Shown here piece by piece: positions 1-9,776 of a stretch of 64,000 nt of DNA (its first letter is position 1; each line of letters opens with the position of its first letter). This DNA is from Molanna angustata (taxonomy: Eukaryota > Arthropoda > Insecta > Trichoptera > Molannidae): assembly GCA_963576475.1 (NCBI GenBank), contig OY754980.1, forward strand, positions 26,491,486 through 26,555,485. Reading direction: 5' to 3'. The position numbers and the translations under genes are program-made. The notes under the pieces were generated by a model. The model searched no databases and was not told the DNA's origin. It saw only the letters and a program-made list of their open reading frames with translations.

Positions 1-51
1 GGATTTTGAAAACATTATGCAATTATTTTGATTTTTATTGATGCATCTTAT

Positions 52-178
52 TGTCGGCCTTCGTGGCTCTTTGGTTAGGTACCTGAATGAATGTGGCAAC
101 TTTTTATTGGGTGCTTGTTAAATTAATATTTGACATATTACCTGTTAGTTGCCCAAGAAGTAATACAAAATAAAAAAT
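52..178 (+). mobile_element. SINE-A (tRNA-derived), internally deleted copy
   Basis: Starts with the family head TTGTCGGCCTTCGTGGCTC (A-box region), then jumps directly to the body GAATGTGGCAAC and the end GTTAGTTGCCC. Full copies (for example at 33691) have about 110 bases between these parts, including the B box GGTTCGATTCC, which is missing here. It should therefore lack a complete internal pol III promoter. Family membership is clear; the right edge is approximate. Confidence 0.75.
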
Positions 179-597
179 ACGGTATCACTATTCTTACGAC
201 TGAAATTGGCGGGAAATACTTTTCCCGCCAAAAAGTGACTATTCCTACGACAGATTATTTTAGGTCATTTATAACCATAGAAAGCGCAGATAAATCAAGT
301 TACACAAATATTTACCTGTGTCATTTTTTCAATGGTCATAAATGCATCATGGAAACCAACTTGAAGAAAAAATAAATAATATTAGCATCTTATTACATTT
401 ACTTAATTTTATAAATCATTTTTTCATCGAGATCTACTATTATAACAAAGTATAAACAAAGGTAAATATTTTTATAACTTGATTTATCTGCGCTTTCTAT
501 GGGTATGGAAAGAATGATAAGAATTCATCTATGGTTGAGTCGTAAGAATATCCCTGGCATAAAAAATATATAGTTACTAAAAGTGCATCCAGTCATT

Positions 598-1340
598 AAT
601 AAAATAATAATAAATTTGGATAATTTATATAGCGCCGTTTTTGTGAATATCTCACCTCAAGGGCGCTGAAAAAATGATTACGTTGTATCATTTCGGCTCT
701 GGTAAGATTTGCGAAAAAGGTGCGTTTTGAGTTTTTTCCTGAACGAAGATATATTTTCGGTTTGTCTGAGGGTGTGTGGGAGCTTATTCCATGCATATGG
801 TCCTGCCACGGCAAATGCACGATCACCGAAATAAGTTGTGTGCACCCTGTTTATTTCAACTAATTTCCCAACCATGGATGAAGAGGCAGAACGAAGTGAT
901 GATTGTCTGTCATTTATTGAAAGCGGAATGCACAGTTCGGAGAGGTAAGTAGGAGCCATACCACGAAGTGCTTTAAAGATTATGAGACAGAGCTTATATT
1001 CAATTCTTTCGGGGACTTTAAGCCAATGTAGATTGCGAAGATGGTGAGAGATGTGAGAAAATTTGGAGGCTCCAGTGATGAGTCTGGCTGCAGCATTGAA
1101 AACTGACTGAATTTTATTAATTTCTTTCTTTGGTAAATTCGCATATATACCGTTACAATAATCCATAACTGTGTTAATTTGGTTTGAAAAGCTTAGATTT
1201 GAATCTATTTTGACTCCAAGAAGTTTAACACAGGATTTAGGAAGAATATCTGAATTTTCGAAAGTTAGTGGGGAAGTGTCTATTAAATGGCTTCGTTTGC
1301 GTGTTGCTGTCCAGAGTAGTTCTTGTAAGACCAAAGGTAA
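598..1340 (-). mobile_element. 5'-truncated CR1/L2-type non-LTR retrotransposon with target-site duplication
   Basis: The element is bounded on both sides by the identical 20-mer taaaagtgcatccagtcatt (578-597 and 1341-1360), a target-site duplication that fixes both ends. In its own orientation it runs from inside the reverse transcriptase C-terminal region, through a stop, to a short 3' UTR with CGGCGCTATATAA and a TTATTATTATTTTATT tail. The TTA-rich tail and protein type fit the CR1/L2 group. It is 743 bp long, so the endonuclease and most of the RT are absent. The perfect duplication and intact partial frame suggest a fairly young insertion. Related 3' ends occur at 43262-43330 and 45600-46235. 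Confidence 0.85.
678..1334 (-). pseudogene. RT C-terminal fragment of CR1/L2-type LINE
   Basis: A 218-residue open frame, uninterrupted to its stop. Visible blocks in order: a segment with LLGVKIDSNLSFSNQI (end of the RT palm/thumb, about residues 38-53), DYCNGIYANLPKKEINKIQ, then NAAARLITG, LRNLHWLKVPERIEYK, FKALRGMAPTYLSEL and, near the C-terminus, FGDRAFAVAGPYAWNKLP followed by SFRKKLKTHLF. This order is typical of the C-terminal region of CR1/L2 proteins. The catalytic YADD block and the endonuclease are missing because the copy is 5'-truncated, so it cannot be active. The first methionine is internal; no native start exists here. Confidence 0.85.
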
Positions 1341-1360
1341 TAAAAGTGCATCCAGTCATT

Positions 1361-2049
1361 GTGAGACCAAAGATTTGCTACTGGAAATCGAATCTAAAAT
1401 TTTGGCATATATTTGACAGCAGGTGACTATTCATAGAAATGGAACATAATATTTCTAGTGCAACATTTTATTTTCATTATTAAAAACCGCATAAATAAAT
1501 TGCTATTACGTAATGATTCTTTACTTTTCATGTGTTATGAGAGAGTTAATAGAATCTGGTAGGTATACCAGACTCTCATTTTATTAAGATATAAAACTAC
1601 ACCACAGTAGGTATTGAAGTATGTACCTATCTATCTAAGATACGTGTTATTTTTAATAGTTCACAAAATGTACGGGTGTCAAAATGTTATGGTAAATATA
1701 ATGAGTTTCGGCTTTTAAATTACACTGCTGAATTGAATTAGGTTTATGTTATTTCTGAAAGCACGTGGAAAGTTATTAGACGAGTTTCGAGCTTTATAAT
1801 TAAGATAAAGTATATGGAGGTAACATAAAAAGATGGTTTCAGTAATAAAAAGCGTTTTAAATTATAAAAACAGAAGATATTCTAGTGACAGCATTAATGA
1901 TAACTCTAGGTAAAGTTAATACAAATAAATAAGTTTCAGAATATTATGAGGAGATAGAGCTACCAACTCATGTTGCGATCACTAGTTTCATAATAATTAT
2001 TTGGTAGAATTATAATACAAAATTATCAATAAAAGCAGCCAAAACAAAA
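1361..2049. other. AT-rich stretch, nothing recognised
   Basis: I see no coding signal, tandem repeat or transposon end here. Short frames on both strands are what random AT-rich sequence would give. Confidence 0.5.
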
Positions 2050-2515
2050 ATGACATTAGGTCGACATGAAAAGACTGCTCAATATGGACTAAATCATGAA
2101 AAGCAATGCTGTATGGCTGTGAGACTTGTACGCTTAAGGTTAACACCATGAACAGGTTGGAAGCTTTTGAGATGTGGTTGCATCTCAGAATGCTCAAATT
2201 GTTTTGGAGAGACCTGGTTACAAACTCCCAAGTCGAGCCAGAACAATCAGGCAACTCCTGTCCACAATAAAGGTCCGCAAGATCGCATATCTAGATCACA
2301 TAATGAGGGGAAAAAACACTTGCTCAAGTAATACTGAAGGGCAAGATAGAAGGTCGCCGAAGCATTGGAAGGAGACAGATGTCCTGGCTGTGAAATATAA
2401 GGGAATGAACGGGCTTCAGAAATGTGGAGCAGATATTCCGGGCAGCACAGGACATAGAGAATCGCCAGAGTGATCGCGAACGTCGAAGGTTCCTGACAGG
2501 ACACCAGAAAATAAG
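2050..2515 (+). pseudogene. Decayed RTE/BovB-type LINE, C-terminal end
   Basis: Translating across frames gives MKAMLYGCET(C)TLKV, then NRLEAFEMWLHLRMLKL, DLVTNSQV, an IKVRKIAYLDHIMRG block, GKIEGRR and NIREWTGF with a final QDIENRQSDR. These match in order the LLYG-ETWTL, R-EAFEMW, K-AYLGH-MRG and EGKIEGRRG-GR blocks at the C-terminus of RTE/BovB-like LINE proteins. Several frame changes and stops break it, so it is an old 5'-truncated copy. The same family is seen reversed at 12755-13150 and as a short tail at 27550-27692. Ends are approximate and no duplication was found. Confidence 0.75.
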
Positions 2516-4304
2516 TTATTTCTTCAATAGCTATTTCGTCTTACTAAGACATTATTAACCTTATACATCCTTGTCGACTTGACGACGAAGTTGATAAAAA
2601 TGTACAATGTAAACATTGTATTTTTACATGTACCCTGTATCTAACGTTTCTGTAAATATAAGTGCGTAGTAAACGATTTCTTGATGGTATACGATTTAAC
2701 GTCTCTTGTAAAATGGTTAATCTCACAACATAAAATACCATGCCAAAAAATCAATACCCAGGTGTTTTCACTGACAGTGATGTTGTGATTGACAGTGAGA
2801 GAGTCAATCTACCAAATAATATAACGCATAATTTACGCATTATATCATACAGTAGAAAATATAGTAATAAATTAATTAATATAAGACGATCAATAGAAAC
2901 CGTTGGCAATCCTGAAGGTTACTTTTAGAAACAATGTAATAATTGCACATACCTACATACATATTTATTGATACGCAAGAATTGCCCGCTTTGTTTACAG
3001 TTGATAAATAAGTAACTCCCCTTTTATTATGAAATGAACGCATATATTATTGAAATAGTTGCACATGATAGTGTGTATACATACCTACTATATATTATAC
3101 AGGTAGATTATGTAGACATTAGTTAAAGTTAAGTTTGGGGTAAACCGATAAGTACCAAAAGATAAAGCATAACAAGTAATTTAACGTGTTTCCCACGCAC
3201 ACGTGAATTTTATATACCTACCTATCTTCGGGTGGTTAAACACTCGACTCGACATGATATGGGACGGTGGTAAGGATTTGCGTGCCCACTATGGATATAG
3301 ACTATCGGCCAAACTTTCGAGAAAAAGCAAAATAAAGCAAAAGCTTCATTAGTCAATTCAACGATAATTATTAAATACACATAAAATTGACTTTTAAATA
3401 ATTTCTGGGATTCGCACAAGTGAGATGAGAAATTATAAAAAAAGTTAGTTTTGAGAAAGAGACGAAAAAGTATCTCGTCGACAAATCATTTTATACAACT
3501 GACGAAATGCTAAATGAAAGAGATTTCTATTAGCATGGAGTATTTTGTCTTTGTTTATTAATAATAATTTGTTTATGTATAATCAATGACGACTCCGAGT
3601 GCTCTGCTTGGGAGACTATGGAGGATAAACCAATACTATACTATAACATTAAAATAGAATTAAAAATAAATTAAGTTTAGAGATAGAATTAACGAAAATA
3701 TTAAACTTCGTACTTTTATTTGTAGTTAAACTTCAACAATAACATTTTGACAAGATTAAAACTTCGAAAATATAAATAATAAAACTGCTAATCCAAGTAT
3801 AAATAAGCCTTAAATAAATTTATTTTATTAAAAACTATTATATTTGTTTCGACCTTGTTCGCGACTTGGTATTTGAGTATAACAGTTTTAAAAATCATTC
3901 GTATGTAAACAAAAACACGAGCTTAAAAAATGTTTTTATGACTTAAATATATTATGTTGTTCTTTATTTGCTATGGAGTAATTCGTTTATTTATACACTC
4001 TGTTGACATGTTAGTTAAAAGAACCTTACTTGGATCCCCTCTGTATTGCAATACTTGTAAGTTTTGGGTCATTAGCGCGACCATCACCTCCCCCTATGTT
4101 TAACTGTACAAAGCCGATAGTGGAAGTATTTCAAGACAAATTCTCACCTGTGCTACATAACACTAACTAACTAATAGGGTGAAATATAATTAGGTTAAAA
4201 AAACAAACCAATTTATTTTTTATCTAATATAGGTACATTTTCATTATGTGGTATAAAAATATTAAGTGGTTTCTCGAGAGTTATATAATACTTATAGATT
4301 GCAA
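2516..4304. other. AT-rich stretch, nothing recognised
   Basis: No convincing gene, LINE or SINE. The frames present are short and show no recognisable motif. Confidence 0.45.
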
Positions 4305-4330
4305 TTGCTGGATCCCATATCCAGCAATCC
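4305..4330. repeat. Small hairpin with GGATCC centre
   Basis: ATTGCTGGATCCCATATCCAGCAAT forms a stem of about 10 bp with a short loop. Another ATCCAGC word follows at once, and GGATCCAGCAATT recurs near 4846. This may be the edge of a degraded inverted-repeat element. Confidence 0.45.
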
Positions 4331-4826
4331 AGCTGGATTCAGCACATTTTTTGACTTGCTTGACCCAGCGCTGCGAATCCGCAGTTAATTCATTTTCTAA
4401 ATAATGGCGTAAAAGCCTAGGCTGTTTTAGTAAAACATTAAGATTCCATGTAAAATTGAAACAAGTCTTATCTCTAATAATATAAATCTTCATCTAAATC
4501 TAAATCTTCATCTTTTGGTTAAAAATAATATAATACTATCCAAGTACGACTTACAGAGATTTACCAATATTGAAAAAAAAGTCATTGGAATAGAGAAATA
4601 TTTAGTTTAGTAAACAAAAATATTAATCAATACAATAACTTTACACGAAAAAATAGAGACAATGACTTAGAGATATGACTTAATTATACTATAATCATCG
4701 ATTGAAATATACGTTATTTTTTATTGAAAGATAATAAGACATAAAATATAACAAAAAAAGTCACGCCAAGTCTAATTCTACTCTAATAATAACAAACAAC
4801 ATTACAGTATAATAGGTACAACATTA

Positions 4827-5283
4827 TAAAAAAAGAATCCAGTGCGGATCCAGCAATTTTTAAGATAATCCGTATAAGACCATCATCAAGGTAAATGTAA
4901 AACCCTAATTGATGAAAATATACAGGATGTAAAATATACAGAAACATCAATGATAGAAAAATCAAGAAGAGTCCGAATGAAGGCCCGATTTTGGTAGGAT
5001 CCGAATGTTCGGCCCTAGAAACACCTTCGACCGAACCCGAAGCCAAAAAATCTTTATAATAACAGTGATTATAAACGATAAAAATATTGATGCACATTGA
5101 GGAGTTATTGTTACACATAACACACAACCAGGTTTTACTGTTTATAATATAAAATTTAGCTAAATTCGTGTGCATTCAGTATTTACTATTTTTAACAGCT
5201 GATAAAATAATTAGGCTTCGGCCAAACATTCGGCTCAGTTGTGGCCGAAGCCGAATTTTTTGATCCGAAACTAAAATAAAGAA
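4827..5283. repeat. CCGAA-rich foldback repeat
   Basis: The stretch carries repeated and inverted TTCGGCC / GGCCGAA words (CCGAATGTTCGGCC near 5010, GGCTTCGGCC near 5215, GTGGCCGAAGCCGAA near 5240). The last two pair as a stem around CATTCGGCTCAG. Such palindromic CCGAA blocks are usual in non-autonomous insect DNA elements. I found no clean terminal repeat or duplication, so the class is open. Confidence 0.4.
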
Positions 5284-5342
5284 ATCGAAGATGAATGGTT
5301 TAGAACAGAATGTCAATATAATTTTAGAGGCCATATAAAGCT

Positions 5343-6000
5343 AAACACCACAATTTGAAAAAAAATCTTAAATATGTTAAACAATGTGTTTCGAAAAAAT
5401 ATAACATATATCTAAGTATTTTCAACATTTCTCTAGTGAATTTTCGTCACACAATTTTAAAATTGAGGATAATTTCCCCAAAGAAAATATTAAAAATATC
5501 TCTTTTTACGGATTTTTTTTTAAATTACACCAAACTATGTGTCAGTTGTCGGCCTTCGTGGCTCAGTTGGTTGGGTATCTGACTGCTGATCCAAAGGTCC
5601 CGGGTTGATTCCCGGTGGAGACACAGTTTTCAGGCTGGATCTGTGAGACGATTAATATCGTTATAAGTCTCCAGAATGTGGCAACTTGTTATTGGCACGC
5701 GTGTTAAATTAATATTTGACATTGTACCTGTTAGTTGCCCGAGAAGCAACTAAATAAATAAATAAATAGAGAAATGAATCTTTTATGTGCTTAACGAGTG
5801 CATACAATCAAAGTGAATTTACGCGTACGTGATAGTTTTATTCATTTCAAGTCGGGTTTGTTCTTAAAATGTAACAAATCAACAAATTTTTGTTTTTCGA
5901 TAATTTAAATCACGTATATATCCTTTTAAACGTACGCGATATTTAACCTTACTTACACGTAACTTCATAGTTTATTAAGCGGTTTTTATATATCATGTTT
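5343..6000 (+). repeat. Dispersed repeat family R, copy 1 (split by a SINE)
   Basis: This aligns by eye with 52937-53495 in the same orientation. Shared blocks: AAACACCA near the start, CACACAATTTTAAAATT / CGCACAATTTTAAAATT, an ATGTG–AGTGCATA stretch, GATAATTTAAATCACGTAT, and the end CCTTACTTACACGTAACTT / CCTTACTAACATGTAACTT. No ORF is shared, so it is probably a non-autonomous element or an old segmental copy. This copy contains SINE-A at 5547-5773; the other copy lacks that SINE but contains a palindromic MITE. Confidence 0.65.
5547..5773 (+). mobile_element. SINE-A, full-length copy
   Basis: The tRNA-like head has the A-box region GTGGCTCAGTTGGTT and a B-box GGTTGATTCCC (one base short of GGTTCGATTCC). 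It is followed by a tRNA-unrelated body (CAGTTTTCAGGCTGGATC, GAATGTGGCAACTTG, GTTAGTTGCCCGAGAAG) and an (AAAT)n tail. The unoccupied version of the site is visible at about 53125 in the other copy of family R, which confirms both edges within a few bases. I see no long target-site duplication. Confidence 0.85.
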
Positions 6001-6339
6001 TCAATTCTGAGCATAACAGGCAGGAATGATAAACGGTGCAAAAAATATATAAAAAGAAACAATGTTTTAATACGAATGTTGTTGAAAATGATGGTCACCA
6101 CAATTAAGGAAGCTTAACAGGTGTCGATGGTAGACGTGGATATCAACTGACTTTAGTCAACCCCTACCAAATTAGAGTGTGCGTGGGAAAGGAGAACCTT
6201 GACATTAGATATGTATTGTATCTATTACCTACTCAAATAAACTCACTTTTTGCTAAACTTTAAAAGTAAACATGATAGCAATCGACCAAGAAAAACAGTC
6301 ATTGAAATTTAATTTAAAAAAAATTATAAAAAAGGTATT

Positions 6340-6860
6340 TGAATATGATTATAAGAAGTGAATTGAAGCTTGAATATATTTTCCGAGATTAATAAATTCA
6401 AATGGATTCCTTAATCGAAACAAAAAGTAAGGAAATTTCAAAAATAGAATATGACAACTAATATTTATTTAATTTTAATGATAATTGAGTTCAAATTGAT
6501 TCCCTAATCAAAGAAAAAAATATTATTTAAAAAGAGAATATGATATTGGATAAATTAATATTTGAATACATTTATTTTGAAAAAAAGTAGAGTTTAAATA
6601 GATTCCCTTATCAAAACATGATTTTTTTTAAAAGAATGAATATGGCTTTGTAACATATACATCCTTATACATTCCTTCAACTAAGCATTGTACTATAGGT
6701 CGTGGCAGGATTCGAAATCGCGACCACTGGAGTACTAACCCAGCACGCTAACCGCTATATCAATATATCAAGAATTAAATAAATTTTGAAAGATAATAGA
6801 GTTCAAATAGATTTCCCAATCGAAAAAAGAACTGTTATTTAAAAAGAGAATATAAATAAT
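6340..6860. repeat. Degenerate ~95-105-bp tandem repeat, interrupted by a SINE
   Basis: Four units start with variants of GAGTTCAAATAGATTCCC near 6394, 6487, 6589 and 6798, each followed by ATTTAAAAAGAGAATATGA. The last gap is longer by about the length of the SINE-B at 6651-6770, so the SINE landed inside an existing array. Confidence 0.65.
6651..6770 (-). mobile_element. SINE-B copy
   Basis: On the minus strand the tRNA-like head ends GGTCGCGATTTCGAATCC-TGCC (B box GGTTCGAATCC with one change) and is followed by the family tail containing GGAATGTATAAGGATG. The 5' head is diverged. It lies inside the tandem array described above. Confidence 0.7.
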
Positions 6861-6861
6861 A

Positions 6862-6965
6862 ATAATAATAATAAACACTTTCTTACACCCTGTGCAAGGG
6901 GCGAGTTTATTGCCATATGACAATTTCTTCCAACTAACCAGCCCAGAGGATCAATATTAGCGGGA
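6862..6965 (-). mobile_element. LINE 3' end, TTGGAAGAAATT family, (TTA)n tail
   Basis: Minus strand reads TTAGTTGGAAGAAATTGTC, then ATAAACTCGCCCCTTGCAC and a (TTA)n tail. The same 3' UTR type is at 8085-8195, 9313-9405, 31105-31190, 35110-35190 and 58365-58470. The 9313-9740 copy retains coding sequence, which identifies the family as a non-LTR retrotransposon. Confidence 0.6.
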
Positions 6966-7004
6966 GAGATTATTTTTTAATTTATGAAACTCGATTTATT
7001 ATAT

Positions 7005-7270
7005 ATTATGATCACGCCATGTCCCTCACGGGGCCCGTAGAGAGAACCGTACGCAACATTATTTTATCTTGACACGCATCCATCGCCTCATCAACATTCA
7101 TGCATCGTCTCATACGTGTTTATCTGTTGTTCAAGCTTTTTAAATTTCCAACTTTCAAAATTACGTTTACATTAATCGTGCCCCCGACCTCTTCTTTTCC
7201 TTGTCATTTTTCTACATTTTCTTCGTCGGGCGTTCTTCATTCATTATTTCCATGTGGCCAAACTGGGGAT
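7005..7270 (-). pseudogene. Decayed non-LTR retrotransposon C-terminus (FGH-ERMNEER type)
   Basis: The minus strand encodes, with frame changes, FGHMEIMNEERPTKKM and a degraded R-RGRP-like block. It ends with CGGTTCTCTCTACGGGCCC and GGCGTGAT, the same 3' end as the copy at 8766-9154. It is heavily mutated. Confidence 0.65.
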
Positions 7271-7359
7271 AAGAGCGTGTTGCTTAGAGCCCTGCACCCC
7301 GCTACCGCTACCGCAGTCATGCATAATATCTACATAATGTTTCGTGTTTTTTTTACACT

Positions 7360-7565
7360 GACAATTTCTCATAATTTTTTTAATTAACTATATATTTTCG
7401 ATATTTTTCTATTCCTTTTTTATCGCCTTTTTGCTGTCATTTCTTTTTTTTGTATATAATAGTTTTTTTATTATTAAAATTTTTTGATATTGTGTAAATG
7501 CTTTATTTTTTGTGTATAATTGTAAAAGACGTCTGGCTGTAGATACAGATAAATAAATAAATATA
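7360..7565 (+). repeat. T-rich stretch ending in (TAAA)n, possible retroelement tail
   Basis: A T-rich segment runs into GACGTCTGGCTGTAGATACAG and then GATAAATAAATAAATAT. The arrangement resembles a LINE or SINE 3' end, but no coding part is recognisable. Confidence 0.3.
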
Positions 7566-7974
7566 TCTATATTATAAACAAGTACAAATAGACATTAGCG
7601 TAATTTATAAATTATACAGTTGTTTATTGATAGTAATCAATGGCATATATATGTAAGTAGAAACAGGAAACTAATGTAGATTTATTTTATTTTCGGTATA
7701 CATAGATGGATATATCTATCTATATCTGGCTTCCGCTGGAGATATTTAACTTTGTGAAATTAAATTTAATCGTGGTAAACATTTGTGAAATGTAATTAAT
7801 TATAGGATAAAGCTGTGTTTATTTATTGAGAATTATTAAGTCATACAAAGATAAAAACAATGCACACCAACAATACTGCAATGTTTAGTATTTAGTGAGT
7901 GGACCAATGAAAACTCCATGCATTCAGTAACTATTAAAATTCATACAAGACAAATTGGTGTCCTTATTATATCC

Positions 7975-8195
7975 CGTCCCCTCTTAACCGCTTCCCTCCT
8001 TTTTTATTATCTTTACTGTTGTTTGATTTTTTGTTCCAATTATTTTATTCAGATAAATTGTTACATACATATCATACACACATTTTAACTCACCAAATGG
8101 GAAGGTTGGTTGGAAGATACTTCAATATGAGAATAAGCCCACCATTGTGAACTTATAATGTAATGAGTGCAAAAGGAATAAAATAAAATAAATTG
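7975..8195 (+). mobile_element. LINE 3' UTR, TTGGAAGA family, AATAAAATAAA tail
   Basis: A C-rich block (CCCGTCCCCTCTTAACCGC) is followed by GGAAGGTTGGTTGGAAGA, ATAAGCCCACCATTGTGA and a tail AATAAAATAAAATAAAT. The order matches the 3' UTR of the copy at 9313-9740, which also has a C-rich block on its sense strand. Confidence 0.6.
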
Positions 8196-8249
8196 AATGT
8201 AGGTTATTTTTGAATTATTAATTAGCTATAAACCACTTGTTTTTTGAGT

Positions 8250-8325
8250 CACTTCGCGACATGTTTCGGAAGCGCTGTCCTTCCATCGACCGGCGTGTCG
8301 AGACTAACATGTTGAATTTGTGTGA
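8250..8325 (-). ncRNA. Diverged hammerhead-like motif
   Basis: The minus strand reads CGGTCGA, then T and a 5-bp stem GGAAG…CTTCC, then GAAAC, AT, GTC and GCG. Core spacing and the GAAAC…GTC part match a hammerhead. However, CGGTCGA replaces CTGANGA at two core positions, and helix I is only about 3 bp before an interruption. The hexamer ACATGT at the very short stem III is self-complementary, as in dimeric hammerheads. It is probably a decayed relative of the motifs at 15053-15536 and 57594-57622. Confidence 0.3.
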
Positions 8326-8342
8326 ATCTGTCTGTGAAGCGA

Positions 8343-8386
8343 GGGGGGTGGCGGTTGAGGGTTGGTTGGGTTAGTGGGGGGAGGGG
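8343..8386 (+). other. G-rich tract with quadruplex-type pattern
   Basis: G runs occur at 8343-8348, 8359-8361, 8368-8370, 8376-8381 and 8383-8386, separated by short spacers. Four or more G3+ runs within about 30 bases meet the usual quadruplex pattern. This is striking in such AT-rich sequence. Confidence 0.5.
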
Positions 8387-8599
8387 AGAATTGTGAAGTG
8401 TTTTTGTTTTTGATGGGAAATATATTAAGTATTGGAGAAGTGTTATGAAAGGTATGGTTATTTATAAGTTTTATACCGGAATTTATGTGTTTATGTATTT
8501 CGAGCGTTTCGTAGTTGTTAAGTCGGTATCCTTTATTCTGTGTTTCATGTAATAGTTTTAGTTAATTAATAATTCAAAAATGGTTTATATTAACTACCA

Positions 8600-9312
8600 C
8601 AAAATATCCGCCGAATCATTAAATGATATGAATGTAGGTTATTCATATAAGAAGATATTTTATGTAGGAAATTCATATTAAAAAAAAAGTTTATGTAGTA
8701 AATTTATACAAAATGATTTAAAATGAAATTATATTATAATGATATTTTACGTAGGAAAAACATACATACCATCACGCCACATCCCTTACGGGGTAAGCAG
8801 AGAGAACCGAGCGCTATACTCCTATATTTTTGCATACATTCTTAGCTTCCTTTACATCCATGCATCGTCTCATACATACTCGTCGATTATTCAAGCTTCT
8901 TATATTTCCTTCTTTCAAAATATCATTCACATGGTCATGCCATCCCTTTCTGGGGCGGCCCCTGCTATTCACTCCATCTCTTACACCCATGTATATTTTT
9001 TTGGTCAGTCGTTCATCATTCATTCTTTCAATATGTCCAAACCACCTCAAGGAATTCACTTTCATTTTATTTATAATATTCTTCTTCATCTTGCATTCCC
9101 TCCTTATGTCCTCATTTTTTATTCTATCATATATCGTTCTATTAAAATTATTATTAGGAAAAACATACTACAAGATAATTCTTAAAGTGTGAAATTCATA
9201 ATAGAAAATAATTTTATCGTAGAAAATTCATACTAAAAGATATTTTAATGAATAAAATTCATACTAGAAAAGAACTTTGAGTACGACAATTCATACAAGA
9301 AGATATTTTTTA
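8600..9312. repeat. Short (~40-bp) tandem repeat array split by a LINE
   Basis: Units resembling AAGATATTTTATGTAGGAAA + TTCATACT occur at about 8630-8765 and again at 9155-9310, with the LINE copy between them. The units vary in length and sequence. Confidence 0.6.
8766..9154 (-). mobile_element. 5'-truncated non-LTR retrotransposon with 14-bp duplication
   Basis: Flanked by identical TAGGAAAAACATAC at 8752-8765 and 9155-9168. The host is a tandem array, but neighbouring units read TAGGAAATTCATA, so the shared AAAAC variant supports a true target-site duplication. The minus strand encodes YDRIKNEDIRREC, then LRWFGHIERMNDERLTKK, GRPRKGWHDHV and a C-terminal DVKEAKN. This is the usual C-terminal tail of a widespread insect LINE type (RTE-like or relatives; clade not resolved). 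The 3' UTR ends GGTTCTCTCTGC…GGCGTGATGGTAT without a poly(A) tail. The main frame is open from about 9150 to the stop at 8814, so the copy is fairly young. Confidence 0.8.
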
Positions 9313-9740
9313 TATAAGAAATTTATTTATTTATTAAGCTTCATGTACAATACTATGTACAATGGCGGGTTTGTTGTCACAAGACAATTTCTTCCAACCA
9401 ACCAAAGCTACGTGAGGTCAAAGATAGTATAGTGGTAGGTACATTAAATTTATAACGAACGGAAAAAAACACAGCAGAGTAAATCGGCAGCAACAAAGGA
9501 AGGAAGGAAATAGTGGTTGAGGGAGGGGAGGGAGGGGAGGGAGGATGGATATGGGGTGTCAATTAAGAATTATTAGACAAGTAAAACAGCTTTAGTTTCT
9601 TTTTAAAAAGTAGAATCGATTGAGACGTCGTAGTATCATTACTTAAGGTGTTCCATAGTCTTACTGATTGTACTTCAAAAGAGAAACTGAGAAATTCAGT
9701 AGAATGAATGGGAATAGCTAGTGGTACGTTCATTTTAGAA
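9313..9740 (-). mobile_element. LINE 3' end with RT C-terminus and 3' UTR
   Basis: The minus strand (about 9725 to 9563) encodes VQSVRLWNTLSNDTTTS followed by FKKKLKLFYLSN and a stop. This is the QSVRLWNSLP…FK-L-KFYL signature closing many non-LTR retrotransposon proteins. The 3' UTR follows with a C-rich block (CCCTCCCCTCCCTCC), GGTTGGTTGGAAGAAATTG, CCCGCCATTGTAC and a (TAAA)n tail near 9313-9330. This copy ties the orphan TTGGAAGAAATT 3' ends elsewhere in the window to a coding LINE. Confidence 0.7.
9521..9541 (+). other. Quadruplex-type G tract in a LINE 3' UTR (antisense)
   Basis: GGGAGGGGAGGGAGGGGAGGG has five G3+ runs with single-base spacers. The G strand is antisense to the LINE at 9313-9740; the sense strand is C-rich. 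Confidence 0.7.
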
Positions 9741-9776
9741 TATAATTTTATATACAAAATGACTACATATTTACAG

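Larger units (their letters stand above)
578..1360. repeat. 20-bp target-site duplication flanking the LINE
   Basis: taaaagtgcatccagtcatt occurs at 578-597 and again at 1341-1360 with no mismatch. The bases outside it differ (ac before the left copy, aa before the right copy), so it is a bounded duplication. Its length fits target-primed reverse transcription. Confidence 0.9.

Noticed and set aside
8739..9192. 148- and 120-codon plus-strand frames
   Set aside because: They are antisense to the LINE C-terminal coding sequence on the minus strand and have no sensible composition.
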